Below are positions 8,272-17,344 of a DNA stretch of 64,000 nucleotides, one piece after another. This DNA comes from Terrisporobacter vanillatitrophus (GTDB lineage Bacteria; Bacillota; Clostridia; Peptostreptococcales; Peptostreptococcaceae): positions 1,364,001-1,428,000 of the forward strand of contig NZ_CP154625.1 of assembly GCF_051148895.1 (NCBI RefSeq). The letters run 5' to 3'. Below the pieces are notes generated by a model. The model was not told where the DNA came from. It searched no databases and saw only the letters and a list, made by a program, of their open reading frames with translations. The first letter of the stretch is position 1. Each line of letters begins with the position of its first letter. Position numbers and translations under genes: made by a program.

Positions 8272-9735
8272 ATGAAATTAAAGGATATTTTAAAGGATAT
8301 AGAGGTGATTTTGCTATGGGGCCCCGAGGATGTGGAAATAAAAGGATTAGAATATGATTCAAGAAATGTGAAAGAAGGGGATTTATTAGTTTGTACCAAT
8401 GGAACGAATGTTAATGGTCATAAATTTATAGAAAGTGCAAAAATTAAGGGAGCAGTAGCCTTTGTAATTGAAGAAGACGTTCAAAAGGATGATAAACTAA
8501 CTTATATAAAGGTAAAGAATACAAATGAAGTTATGTCTACTTTAGGAAGGAATTTTTATAAAAATCCAAGTGAAAAAATTGAATTAATAGGTGTAACAGG
8601 TACTAATGGAAAAACAAGTGTGGCATCCTTTTTAAAAGATATACTTAGTCAAGATGAAAAATGTGGTTTTATTGGAACTATAGGCATATTTGATGGGAAA
8701 AATGATTATTTAAATAAAAATACAACACCAAATAATATTGAAATACAAAAATGCTTAAATAATATGATAAAAAATAATTGTAAATATTGTACAATGGAAG
8801 TTTCTTCTCATGCTCTTGCATTGAAAAGAGTAGAAAATTTAAAATATAAAATAGGTATATTTACAAACTTAACAGAAGATCATCTAGACTTTCATAAAAC
8901 TTTTGCAAATTACAGAAATGCCAAGGAATCATTATTTTATATGACCACAACTGCAAATATCATCAATATAGATGATGTTAATGGAAGAATAATATTGGAT
9001 AATATTAAAACTTTGGGAGTACCTTATTACACTTATGGTATAAATTATGATGCTACTTTTAGAGCTAAGAATGTAGAACTTTATGAGGATAAGACCGTAT
9101 TTACTTTACTTGGACCTAATGATTTTGAAAGAAAAGTAACTTTAAATATGGTAGGACAATTTACAGTTTACAACTGTTTAGCTGTTATTTGTGCTTGTTA
9201 TATATTAAATATGGATATAAATGAAATAGTTAATAGAATAAGTAAATTAAAAGGAGTAAATGGCAGATTTGAAAGGGTGGAAAATAACAAAAACATTCAT
9301 GTATTTGTGGACTATGCTCACACACCTGATGCTCTAGATAATGTATTAAAAAGCATAAGGACTTTTGCAAGAAAAAGAATAATCACAGTTTTTGGATGCG
9401 GGGGAAATAGAGAAAAAGAAAAAAGACCTCTCATGGGAAAAATCGCACAAGCCTATTCAGACCTTGCTATAATAACTTCAGACAATCCAAGGTATGAGGA
9501 ACCAAATGAAATAATAAAAGATATATTAATAGGCATAGACAAACAAAAGGAAAATTACCTTGTTATATTAGATAGAAAAGATGCTATTAAAGATGCAATT
9601 AACAAAGCAGAAGAAGGTGATATAGTACTTATAGCAGGTAAAGGACATGAGAATTATCAAATAATTAAAGATGAAATAGTAGAATTTGATGATAAATTAG
9701 TGGCAAAAGAGATTTTAGATAGTCTAGGTAAATAG
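8272..9735 (+). CDS. murE: UDP-MurNAc-tripeptide ligase (MurE)
   Basis: A Mur ligase that adds the third amino acid to UDP-MurNAc-L-Ala-D-Glu in cytoplasmic peptidoglycan synthesis. It shows the N-terminal substrate domain (YDSRNVKEGDLLVC), the ATP-binding loop GVTGTNGKTS, the central EVSSHALALKRV and FTNLTEDHLDFH, and the C-terminal domain with VDYAHTPDAL. The motif DNPRYE near residue 400 is the DNPR signature of enzymes that add meso-diaminopimelate. Although the frame opens at 8257, the ATG at 8272 is preferred because AGGGTGAT lies directly in front of it; this gives 487 residues. It sits outside any cell-division cluster, immediately after the DtxR-family gene. Confidence 0.93.
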   Translation: MKLKDILKDIEVILLWGPEDVEIKGLEYDSRNVKEGDLLVCTNGTNVNGHKFIESAKIKGAVAFVIEEDVQKDDKLTYIKVKNTNEVMSTLGRNFYKNPSEKIELIGVTGTNGKTSVASFLKDILSQDEKCGFIGTIGIFDGKNDYLNKNTTPNNIEIQKCLNNMIKNNCKYCTMEVSSHALALKRVENLKYKIGIFTNLTEDHLDFHKTFANYRNAKESLFYMTTTANIINIDDVNGRIILDNIKTLGVPYYTYGINYDATFRAKNVELYEDKTVFTLLGPNDFERKVTLNMVGQFTVYNCLAVICACYILNMDINEIVNRISKLKGVNGRFERVENNKNIHVFVDYAHTPDALDNVLKSIRTFARKRIITVFGCGGNREKEKRPLMGKIAQAYSDLAIITSDNPRYEEPNEIIKDILIGIDKQKENYLVILDRKDAIKDAINKAEEGDIVLIAGKGHENYQIIKDEIVEFDDKLVAKEILDSLGK

Positions 9736-9740
9736 TATAA

Positions 9741-9775
9741 AAAAACAAGAAGAACAATAAGTTCTTCTTGTTTTT
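9741..9775. terminator. Intrinsic terminator after murE
   Basis: A 15-bp perfect stem (AAAAACAAGAAGAAC at 9741-9755 and its complement at 9761-9775) with loop AATAA and a T-rich tail. It can serve both murE and the converging LysR gene. Confidence 0.85.
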
Positions 9776-9816
9776 TATAATATTAACTGCTTTCGAGAAG
9801 CGAATTTTAATAAAGG

Positions 9817-10743
9817 TTATTCAATTTCCAATAATTCACATGATGTTTTGTTTTTTTCAAACCATTTAGTGGCAAAGTCTTTGAAAATATGTTCATTTTT
9901 ACTAAGTCGTCTGTTTTTTAATTGTCCTAAGAAAATATTTGCAGAGAAAGAGTTTTGTAAACGACAAATATGTATGGTATTATCAATATTTTTTTTGTAA
10001 GATGAAGCAACGCTATAAGGAAGTAGAGTAATACCTATATTTTCACAAACTAAAGCTAAAAGTGTTTTTGTTTGTGAGTCTATATATAAAGTGTTTGGAA
10101 AATAATTAAGATTACCCCAAGTATTTAAAAATACATTATGTAAATAATAATCACCATTAACACAAACATATTTTTCCTTAGCAGTATCAAAAATATCCAC
10201 AGAGGATTTTATTGATAAAGGATGCTTCTTTGATGTTACAAGAACTAACTCATCATCAATTACTTTATTAAGATTTAAAATATTTTTGTGTTCATAATGA
10301 GAATTAATAAACCCTAAATTTACCACAGAGTCACTAATGTACTCTATTATTTTACTGTTTGATCTTTCTATTAAATCTACTTGAATATTTGGATACTCTG
10401 TTTGAAAGTCCCCAATAAGAGATGCCACACCATACTCAACCATTGTGTCTATAACACCAATGGAGATAGAACTACTTTCTTCACAAGAGTATTTTTTCAT
10501 ATCCAATAAGATATTTTTGTAATCTGCCATAGATTTGTTTGCAAACTTATAAAATTCTTCCCCTGCATCTGTTAGTTTTATACTTCTATGTTGCCTATTA
10601 AATAACTCAACCCCAAGCTCTTTTTCCAATGATTTGATATGTTTTGATATTGAAGATTGAGATATATATAATTCTTGTGATGCTAGGGTAAAATGATTAT
10701 ATTTTACAATAGCTAAAAAAGACTTCATTTGTTCAAAAGTCAT
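9817..10743 (-). CDS. LysR-family transcriptional regulator
   Basis: A 308-residue LysR regulator with an N-terminal winged helix-turn-helix (MTFEQMKSFLAIVKYNHFTLASQELYISQSSISKHIKSLEKELG, read as about residues 1-45). It is followed by a periplasmic-binding-like effector domain that begins ISIGVIDTMVEYG. The ATG at 10743 has AGGGGG upstream. It diverges from the YybS-like membrane protein gene across a 123-base gap, so regulating that gene or its own promoter is possible, but no effector can be inferred. Confidence 0.9.
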   Translation of the reverse strand: MTFEQMKSFLAIVKYNHFTLASQELYISQSSISKHIKSLEKELGVELFNRQHRSIKLTDAGEEFYKFANKSMADYKNILLDMKKYSCEESSSISIGVIDTMVEYGVASLIGDFQTEYPNIQVDLIERSNSKIIEYISDSVVNLGFINSHYEHKNILNLNKVIDDELVLVTSKKHPLSIKSSVDIFDTAKEKYVCVNGDYYLHNVFLNTWGNLNYFPNTLYIDSQTKTLLALVCENIGITLLPYSVASSYKKNIDNTIHICRLQNSFSANIFLGQLKNRRLSKNEHIFKDFATKWFEKNKTSCELLEIE

Positions 10744-10866
10744 AAAAAATCCCCCTAATCTTAACCTTAACCTATATCATATATTATAACAGATAAATTT
10801 CCTAAAAAGTGGTATACTAGATTTAATTTAGAAGTTTTTGGAAACATAAAAATGGAGGCATAAAAA

Positions 10867-11892
10867 TTGAATAGTTCAGTAAAAAAATTAACAGAAGCAG
10901 CAATATTATCGTCAACTTTCATAGTAATTACAATGATTGCTCTTTCAACTGGGTTGGGATATAGTTTATATTTAGATTTTGTAGTACCAATTATATTTGC
11001 ATTAATATATTTTAGATGTGAATTCAAATATACACTAATGTGTGGCATTATTAGTGTAATTTTAATATTACTTGTTTTAGGAAACTTTGTAGCTGCAATA
11101 TTAGTAAGTCAAAGTTTCCTTTTAGGTATTTTGTGCGGTTATTTAATTGCAAAGACATCAGATATTTTCGATGATTTATTTTTAGGTTCCATAATTGGAA
11201 TTATTTTTATGATATTAATAGATATTTATGCTAGAAATATTATAGGATATAGTTTTATGGAAGAGTTCCAAAGAGACATAGATTACTTTAATAACAATCC
11301 AGTAATACTTAAAAACTTAACCAAGTTATTACCCTTTATTAAAATTAATTTACAAGTTATTTATTATTTGTTTATAGCAGTATTTCCTTTTGGTATGGTA
11401 TTTTACATATATTTTATATCAATCATACTTGGAAAGAAGCTTAGAATATTAAATGAAAATGGAAAAAGAAAATATTTTATGATGAGATCCATAAGAAATT
11501 ATAGTAACTTTATGTGTATGAAAAAAGAATATTTTTATTATGCTTTAGCATATGTTGCATTAGTCAGCTTATTGAGATTTTTTAATATACAAATTAACAA
11601 TGTTTATTTAAATACTATAATAACTTGCGCAGAGTATTTATCATTATATTTTATATTTAGAGACGGTAATATATTAATAGGAAATTATATAAATATTAAA
11701 TATAAAAAGAAAAGTTTAAGTTTACTATATTTTGCTATTACAATAGTTTCATTTTTTAGTATGTTTAAAGTTGCATTTTTAGTTTATGTAATTGTTGCCA
11801 TATTTATGGACAAAAAGTTCAACTTAAGAGAAAAGCAGAAATATATTGTTGATACTCATACAGAAAAATTAATGATTAAGTATAAAATATAA
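10867..11892 (+). CDS. YybS/DUF2232-like multi-pass membrane protein
   Basis: A 341-residue integral membrane protein with about eight hydrophobic segments, starting at TTG 10867 with GGAGG nine bases upstream. The opening LTEAAILSSTFIVITMI, the early pair of helices and the final helices near residues 260-310 match the layout of the YybS (DUF2232) family of Firmicutes, whose biochemical role is unsettled. A charged cytoplasmic loop (NENGKRKYFMMRSIRNYSNF) separates the two halves. It is a single-gene unit between a LysR regulator and the ABC importer. The family call rests on pattern recognition and is moderately sure. Confidence 0.6.
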   Translation: MNSSVKKLTEAAILSSTFIVITMIALSTGLGYSLYLDFVVPIIFALIYFRCEFKYTLMCGIISVILILLVLGNFVAAILVSQSFLLGILCGYLIAKTSDIFDDLFLGSIIGIIFMILIDIYARNIIGYSFMEEFQRDIDYFNNNPVILKNLTKLLPFIKINLQVIYYLFIAVFPFGMVFYIYFISIILGKKLRILNENGKRKYFMMRSIRNYSNFMCMKKEYFYYALAYVALVSLLRFFNIQINNVYLNTIITCAEYLSLYFIFRDGNILIGNYINIKYKKKSLSLLYFAITIVSFFSMFKVAFLVYVIVAIFMDKKFNLREKQKYIVDTHTEKLMIKYKI

Positions 11893-11943
11893 ACTTCACT
11901 TTTCTTAAAAAATAAAAAATATTTAATATATGTTTAATATATG

Positions 11944-11972
11944 TTGAAAATAAGAAAAAGTAATGTTATAAT
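11944..11972 (+). promoter_or_regulatory. Strong sigma-A-type promoter upstream of the ABC importer
   Basis: TTGAAA at 11944-11949 and TATAAT at 11967-11972 with a 17-base spacer, close to consensus. It lies about 150 bases before the binding-protein gene and ahead of a terminator-like hairpin. Confidence 0.7.
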
Positions 11973-12011
11973 TTTATCATAATTTGAACATGAAAAAGAT
12001 CTATGAAGATC

Positions 12012-12053
12012 AAAAAAAGCCATGAAGGTTAATATACTTTCATGGCTTTTTTT
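12012..12053 (+). terminator. Leader terminator hairpin (possible attenuator or small-RNA end)
   Basis: A 15-bp stem, AAAAAAAGCCATGAA at 12012-12026 with TTCATGGCTTTTTTT at 12039-12053, ends in a run of T. It stands between the promoter at 11944-11972 and the gene at 12122, so transcripts from that promoter must pass it. Confidence 0.8.
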
Positions 12054-12121
12054 GTCAAAAACTGCGAATTATAGAGAAAAATGAAAAACTATAGGGAAAA
12101 TATTAGGGGGGCTAAAGAAAA

Positions 12122-13756
12122 ATGAAATTAAAGAAAAATATTGCTAAGCTATTATCAATGGTATTATTAGTAGGTACATTAGCTGGATGTTCTAATTCAT
12201 CTAATTCAGGTTCAGACTCAAGTTCTAAATCTGGTGTGGAGCAAAGAAAAGAAAATAAAGAGTTAGTAGTTGCCGTTGGGGCAGAACCAGAAGCTGGATT
12301 TGATGCTATAACAGGTGGTCATGGATCTATAACAAAATTGTTCTTCTCTACATTAATGAAAAGAGATAAAGAATTAGGATGGGAAAATGATTTAGCTACT
12401 GATTATAAAATATCAGATGATAAATTAACTTGGACAGTTAAAATAAGAGATGATGCTAAATTTACTGACGGAAAATCTGTAACAGCACAGGATGTTGCAT
12501 TTACATATGAAACAACTAAAAAAAGTTCATCAGAAATAGATTTAACAATGATAAAAGAAGTAAAAGCAACAGATGATACAACTGTTGAATTTAAATTAGA
12601 AAGACCAATGTCTACATTTGTAGAAAAATTAGGTGCTTGTGGTATAGTTCCTAAACATGCTTATAATGACTCATTTAAAGACAATCCAATAGGATCTGGA
12701 CCATACAAATTTGTACAATGGGATAAAGGACAACAAGTTATAGCAGATGCTAATGAAGATTATTATGGAGATAAACCAAGTATAAAAAAATTAACTATGG
12801 TATTTTTAGATACTGATGCTGCTTATGCTGCTGTAAAATCAGGTGATGTTGATATGGCATCAATAAACGGAGATCTTGCTAAAGAAAAAGTTGAAGGAAC
12901 TAAAATTTTAGATATACCAAGTATAGAAACTTATGGTGTTGAATTCCCAATGGTTGCAAACACTGGTAAAAAAACTGAAACTGGTAATGAAATAGGAAAC
13001 AATGTTACAAGTGATGAAGCAATAAGAAAAGCATTAAATGCTGCTGTTGATAGACAAGGAATGGTTGATGGTGTTTTAAATGGATATGGTACAGTATCTA
13101 CAACTGGTCTTGAAAAAATGCCTTGGTTAAATAAAGAAACAGTTCTTGCTGAATCTGACTATAACAACGTTCAAGAAGCTAAGAAAATACTAGAAGATGG
13201 TGGATGGAAAGATAGTGACAATGATGGAATACTAGAAAAAGATAAAACTAAAGCATCTTTCACATTATTATATACTGCAGGAAACTATAGACAAGCATTA
13301 GGACTAGAGTTCCAAAAGGTAGCTAAAGAAATAGGTATTGAAGTGAATTTAGAAGAAAGAACTTGGGATACAATATTAGCAGATATACATAAAGAAGCTG
13401 TATTATTTGGATTTGGTTCAGGAGATCCATCAGAACTTTACAACTTATATTATGGTGGAGCTGCAAATACACCAGTTGAATGGGATAATGCAGGATTCTA
13501 TGATAATAAAGCTGTAAATAAATATATAGATAAAGCTTTAAATAGTGAAGATGAAAAAGAAGCTCTACCTTACTGGCAAAAAGCTCAATTTGATGGGGAA
13601 ACTGGGGCTTCTGCTAAAGGTGATGCCCCATACTGCTGGTTAGTAAATGCAAATCATGTTTATATAGTAAGTGAAGGATTTGATATAGGAAATCCAGTTG
13701 TTCAACCTCATGGTGGAAGAATTTTTGACAATGTTACAGAATGGGCATGGAAATAA
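12122..13756 (+). CDS. ABC importer substrate-binding lipoprotein (peptide/nickel type)
   Basis: A 544-residue family-5 extracellular solute-binding protein. The signal peptide ends in the lipobox LAGC (Cys about residue 23), so the mature protein is a lipoprotein on the outer face of the membrane. A Ser-rich linker follows. The SBP_bac_5 core has TWTVKIRDDAKFTDGKSVTAQDVAFTYE (residues about 107-134) and GSGPYKFV. It begins a five-gene importer with two permeases and two ATPases. The family transports peptides, nickel or metal chelates; the NVTEWAWK ending resembles nickel-type members, but the substrate is not certain. GGGGGG precedes the ATG. Confidence 0.9.
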   Translation: MKLKKNIAKLLSMVLLVGTLAGCSNSSNSGSDSSSKSGVEQRKENKELVVAVGAEPEAGFDAITGGHGSITKLFFSTLMKRDKELGWENDLATDYKISDDKLTWTVKIRDDAKFTDGKSVTAQDVAFTYETTKKSSSEIDLTMIKEVKATDDTTVEFKLERPMSTFVEKLGACGIVPKHAYNDSFKDNPIGSGPYKFVQWDKGQQVIADANEDYYGDKPSIKKLTMVFLDTDAAYAAVKSGDVDMASINGDLAKEKVEGTKILDIPSIETYGVEFPMVANTGKKTETGNEIGNNVTSDEAIRKALNAAVDRQGMVDGVLNGYGTVSTTGLEKMPWLNKETVLAESDYNNVQEAKKILEDGGWKDSDNDGILEKDKTKASFTLLYTAGNYRQALGLEFQKVAKEIGIEVNLEERTWDTILADIHKEAVLFGFGSGDPSELYNLYYGGAANTPVEWDNAGFYDNKAVNKYIDKALNSEDEKEALPYWQKAQFDGETGASAKGDAPYCWLVNANHVYIVSEGFDIGNPVVQPHGGRIFDNVTEWAWK

Positions 13757-13780
13757 GACAAAATAAGCTATAATATATTA

Positions 13781-13808
13781 TGAGGACATTCTTTTTTAGA
13801 TGTCCTCA
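13781..13808 (+). promoter_or_regulatory. Intercistronic hairpin after the binding-protein gene
   Basis: A perfect 9-bp stem, TGAGGACAT at 13781-13789 with ATGTCCTCA at 13800-13808, and no following T run. Hairpins here commonly protect the binding-protein mRNA or reduce read-through to the permeases; which applies is an inference. Confidence 0.6.
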
Positions 13809-13850
13809 CATTTGAATTATAAGAGATACTAAAAAAGGGGAGTTTATTGG

Positions 13851-14843
13851 ATGAAAAACAGCAAAAGTATAGGAGTTTTCCTATCTAAAAAAATAATAAG
13901 GCTAATCACCTTATTGGTTGCCCTTTGTATAATAACTTTTGTATTAATGGAGATATCTCCAATAGACCCAGTTACAGCTTATGTGGGAGCTAGTACAAAG
14001 GTAAGTGCGGCGCAAAGAGAATTAATTGCAGAACATTGGGGGTTAAATCAGCCACCAGTGGAAAAATTTATGCGTTGGTTTAAGTCTATAATGGTTGGAG
14101 ACTGGGGAACTTCCTTAATATATAGAAGACCAGTTTTGGAAGTTATAGGACAAAAATTTAAAGCATCTTTATACTTAATGATTATAGCCTGGATTATTTC
14201 TGGTATTTTAGGATTTATAATGGGAATAATCAGTGGAAGTAATGAAAATAAATTAATAGATAAAATAATACGTGGATATTGTTATATTGTTATATCAACA
14301 CCAACATTTTGGCTAGGTATTTTATTTATTATGGTATTTTCTGTTTCTCTTGGATGGTTCCCAGTAGCTCTGGGAGTTCCAATAGGTGTAAGTACGACGG
14401 ATGTAACTTTTATGGATTTACTAAAGCATATAATATTGCCTGCATTTACTTTAAGTCTTATAGGTGTTTCTAATATTTGCTTACATACAAGAGAAAAAGT
14501 AATGGAAGTTATGAATAGTGATTATGTTTTATTTGCAAAAGCTCGTGGAGAAAGCAAAAAAAGTATAATTTTTAATCACGTAATAAAAAATGTTTCACTT
14601 CCAGCCATAACATTACAGTTTTTATCATTTAGTGAATTATTTGCAGGAACCATATTTGCAGAGCAAGTATTTTCATATCCAGGACTTGGGCAGGCCACAG
14701 TTTCAGCAGGCCTTAAGGGAGATTTACCTCTTTTAATGGGAATAGTAATAATTAGTTGTATTTTTGTTTATAGTGGAAATGTAATAGCAGATTTATTATA
14801 TAGAATAATAGACCCAAGAATTAAAGGAGGGGAAGTGGCATAA
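13851..14843 (+). CDS. ABC importer permease 1 (DppB/NikB type)
   Basis: A 330-residue inner permease with an N-terminal membrane helix, a conserved loop (AHWGLNQPPVEKFMRWFKSI) and five more helices. The EAA-type ATPase contact motif is near residue 230 (FAKARGESKKSIIFNHVIKN). It closes with VIADLLYRIIDPRIK, the typical DppB/NikB ending. The ATG at 13851 follows AAGGGGAG. It forms the transport channel with the next permease. Confidence 0.9.
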   Translation: MKNSKSIGVFLSKKIIRLITLLVALCIITFVLMEISPIDPVTAYVGASTKVSAAQRELIAEHWGLNQPPVEKFMRWFKSIMVGDWGTSLIYRRPVLEVIGQKFKASLYLMIIAWIISGILGFIMGIISGSNENKLIDKIIRGYCYIVISTPTFWLGILFIMVFSVSLGWFPVALGVPIGVSTTDVTFMDLLKHIILPAFTLSLIGVSNICLHTREKVMEVMNSDYVLFAKARGESKKSIIFNHVIKNVSLPAITLQFLSFSELFAGTIFAEQVFSYPGLGQATVSAGLKGDLPLLMGIVIISCIFVYSGNVIADLLYRIIDPRIKGGEVA

Positions 14844-15706
14844 TGAGCGATGTAAATAGTGCTGTAAAAAGAAAATCTTCATCCTTTGAATTTGGAATTA
14901 GAGAAAAAACCATACTTTCTCTGGGAATATTTATAGTGTTTTTTATAGTTATACTAGTTGCAGGAAGTGCTATTGATACTGAAAAGTTTAGTATAGATTT
15001 AATTAATAAAAATCAAGGACCTTCATTAGCTCATGTATTTGGTACAGACTGGATAGGCCGCGATATGTTTTTTAGAACATTAAAAGGTCTTAGTATAAGT
15101 ATGAAAATAGGAGTTTTATCTTCTATTATAAGTGGAATAATTGCAGTAATACTGGGAGTAATCGGACCTACTTGTGGTAAAAAAGTAGACTTAGTTATAA
15201 CTTGGTTTATAGATTTAGTTTTATCAGTACCTCATACTTTAATAATAATCTTAATCTCTATGGCAGCAGGTGGAGGATTAAAGGGGATAGTTCTTGGAGT
15301 ATCCCTTACTCACTGGACTTCACTTACTAGAGTAATAAGAGCAGAAGTTATGCAAGTAAAAGAATCTGATTACACGAAAATTGCAAAGAATTTTGGAAAA
15401 TCAAATTTATATATAGCTAAAAATCATATTTTACCTCATGTAATACCTCAGCTTTTAGTTGGAATTGTATTAATTTTCCCTCATGCTATCTTACATGAAT
15501 CTTCAGTTACTTTCTTAGGATTTGGTTTACAATCACATGAACCAGCCATAGGAATAATTTTATCAGAATCCATGAAATACCTAACTAGTGGAAAATGGTG
15601 GTTAGCATTTTTCCCAGGATTATCTTTAGTTTTAGTTTCTATGATGGTGGATAATATGGGTAAAAAAATAGGAAAATTAATTGATCCTAAAACAGCTTAT
15701 AATTAG
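14843..15706 (+). CDS. ABC importer permease 2 (DppC/NikC type)
   Basis: A 287-residue second permease. After an N-terminal helix comes the family signature HVFGTDWIGRDMFFRTLKG, then five membrane helices with the ATPase contact loop YTKIAKNFGKSNLYIAKNHI. It ends in the usual LGFGLQSHEPAIGIIL region and a final helix. The start overlaps the stop of permease 1 in a TAATG junction, so translation is probably coupled. Confidence 0.9.
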   Translation: MSDVNSAVKRKSSSFEFGIREKTILSLGIFIVFFIVILVAGSAIDTEKFSIDLINKNQGPSLAHVFGTDWIGRDMFFRTLKGLSISMKIGVLSSIISGIIAVILGVIGPTCGKKVDLVITWFIDLVLSVPHTLIIILISMAAGGGLKGIVLGVSLTHWTSLTRVIRAEVMQVKESDYTKIAKNFGKSNLYIAKNHILPHVIPQLLVGIVLIFPHAILHESSVTFLGFGLQSHEPAIGIILSESMKYLTSGKWWLAFFPGLSLVLVSMMVDNMGKKIGKLIDPKTAYN

Positions 15707-15715
15707 GAGGTAGCT

Positions 15716-16651
15716 ATGAAGAAGGAGCCAATTTTAAGTGTTAAAAATTTGGAGATTTGTTTTAGTCAGTATACAAAGGGATTAAATAGAATAGATTCAA
15801 AGGCTATAAATAATTTAGATATAGATTTATATAAAGGTGAAATATTAGCAGTTGTTGGGTCTAGTGGTTCAGGCAAAAGTCTACTTGCTCACTCAATTCT
15901 GGGGATACTACCAAGTAATGCAGTGACAAGAGGAGATATAACTTATAAAAATGAATTATTAGACGAAAAAAGAAAAGAAAAACTTAGAGGAAAAGAAATT
16001 GTATTTATTCCTCAATCAGTAAATTATTTAGATCCACTGATGGAAGTGGGAAAACAAGTTAAGATTTCCATAAAAGATAAAAAGAAAAGTAATAGTATAC
16101 TTAGAAATGTATTTAAAAAATATAACTTAGAAGAAAAAGTAGAAAAATATTATCCTTTCCAACTATCAGGTGGAATGGCAAGAAAGGTTCTTTTATCAAG
16201 TGCTTTAGTTAGTGACTGTGAAGTAATAATCGCAGACGAACCAACGCCAGGCTTAGATGAAAAATCTTTAAATGAAGTCTTAAAAGATTTTAGAGATTTG
16301 GCTGACAGTGGCTGTGCACTACTTGTAATTACCCATGATATATCTGCTGCTCTAAAAATTGCAGACAGAGTGGCAATTTTCTATGGAGGAACTACTTTGG
16401 AAATTGCAAAAGCCCAAGACTTCAAAAACGGTGGAGAAAATTTAAGACATCCATATACAAAGGCATTATTCAATGCACTGCCAAACAATAGTTTTAAACC
16501 TATAAAGGGTAGTCAACCACTGGCCAGTGAGCTACCTGTAGGATGTTTATTTTATGATAGATGTGAAAAAAGAACACCTGATTGTGAAAACATAAAACCT
16601 GAAATGAAAGAAATAAGAGATGGAAAGGTGAGATGTTTATATGCTACTTAA
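15716..16651 (+). CDS. ABC importer ATPase 1 (OppD/NikD type)
   Basis: A 311-residue nucleotide-binding subunit with Walker A GSSGSGKS, Q-loop FIPQSVNYLDP, the signature LSGGMARK, Walker B VIIADEPTPGLDE and H-loop VITHDIS. The C-terminal extension has the oligopeptide/nickel-type motif GCLFYDRC, whose cysteines are typical of the OppD/F subfamily. The signature has M in place of the usual Q (LSGGMARK rather than LSGGQ). An AGGAGG site precedes the ATG; the 3' end overlaps ATPase 2 by 11 bases. Confidence 0.9.
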   Translation: MKKEPILSVKNLEICFSQYTKGLNRIDSKAINNLDIDLYKGEILAVVGSSGSGKSLLAHSILGILPSNAVTRGDITYKNELLDEKRKEKLRGKEIVFIPQSVNYLDPLMEVGKQVKISIKDKKKSNSILRNVFKKYNLEEKVEKYYPFQLSGGMARKVLLSSALVSDCEVIIADEPTPGLDEKSLNEVLKDFRDLADSGCALLVITHDISAALKIADRVAIFYGGTTLEIAKAQDFKNGGENLRHPYTKALFNALPNNSFKPIKGSQPLASELPVGCLFYDRCEKRTPDCENIKPEMKEIRDGKVRCLYAT

Positions 16652-17285
16652 AGCTGAAAATATTAACTTTAAATATAGAGGAGATAAATATATATTAAAA
16701 GATATAAATTTATCTGTAAAGAATAATGAAATAGTTGGGATAGTAGCTCCTAGTGGATTTGGTAAAACTACTTTTGCTAAGATTTTGGCTGGATATATTA
16801 AACCAGACAAAGGAAATGTAATACTAGAAGGTTGTGAGAAAAAGAAAAATGCTTTCAACCCTGTCCAACTAATTTTCCAACATCCAGAAAAATCAGTAAA
16901 TCCAAAATGGAAAATGAGAAAAATTATAAATGAAGCTTATGTACCAAGTGATGAAATGATAGAAGCTATGGGAATTAAGAAAGAATGGTTAAATAGATGG
17001 CCAAGTGAACTTTCTGGTGGGGAGTTGCAAAGGTTCTGCGTTCTTAGAGCTCTTAGTCCTGAAACTAAGTTTCTTATAGCTGATGAGATGACTACCATGC
17101 TAGATGCCATAACTCAGGCTCAAATTTGGAATGTGGTTATTGATTATTGCAAGAAAAACAGTATTGGACTTATTGTTATCAGTCACGATAAAGACCTTGT
17201 TAATATTGTTTGTGATAGAGTTATTAACTTGGAAGAAAATAGTGAAGAGAATAGATTGATGGAAGTTAGTGAAAATATAGTGTAA
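16641..17285 (+). CDS. ABC importer ATPase 2 (OppF/NikE type, short form)
   Basis: A 214-residue ATPase with Walker A APSGFGKT, Q-loop LIFQHPEKSVNP, the signature LSGGELQR, Walker B FLIADEMTTMLD and H-loop VISHDKD. It lacks the C-terminal Cys-containing extension that ATPase 1 has, as in NikE-like partners. Walker B carries Met in DEMT where DEPT is usual. The start is the ATG at 16641 inside the end of ATPase 1, so the two are translated together. Confidence 0.88.
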   Translation: MLLKAENINFKYRGDKYILKDINLSVKNNEIVGIVAPSGFGKTTFAKILAGYIKPDKGNVILEGCEKKKNAFNPVQLIFQHPEKSVNPKWKMRKIINEAYVPSDEMIEAMGIKKEWLNRWPSELSGGELQRFCVLRALSPETKFLIADEMTTMLDAITQAQIWNVVIDYCKKNSIGLIVISHDKDLVNIVCDRVINLEENSEENRLMEVSENIV

Positions 17286-17289
17286 ATTT

Positions 17290-17322
17290 AAAGAGTAGAG
17301 AAGAGATTCTCTACTCTTTTTT
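17290..17322. terminator. Intrinsic terminator after the ABC importer operon
   Basis: AAAGAGTAGAGAA at 17290-17302 pairs with TTCTCTACTCTTT from 17307, followed by more T. It separates this operon from the converging MBL-fold gene. Confidence 0.85.
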
Positions 17323-17344
17323 GGCAAATAAAATTTTGGACAAA

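Noticed and set aside
9781..9816. Possible fourth copy of the palindromic repeat (GCTTTCGAGAAGCGAATTTT)
   Set aside because: Only the AAGCGAATTTT tail matches; the GCAACGG and CGTTGGC parts are missing, so chance similarity is likely.
10767..11048. 93-residue minus-strand open frame between the LysR and YybS-like genes
   Set aside because: It overlaps the well-supported YybS-like gene on the other strand and has no recognisable motif.
12054..12121. Second promoter just before the binding-protein gene
   Set aside because: TTGTCA and TATAGA are present but only 12 bases apart, which is too close for a usual promoter.
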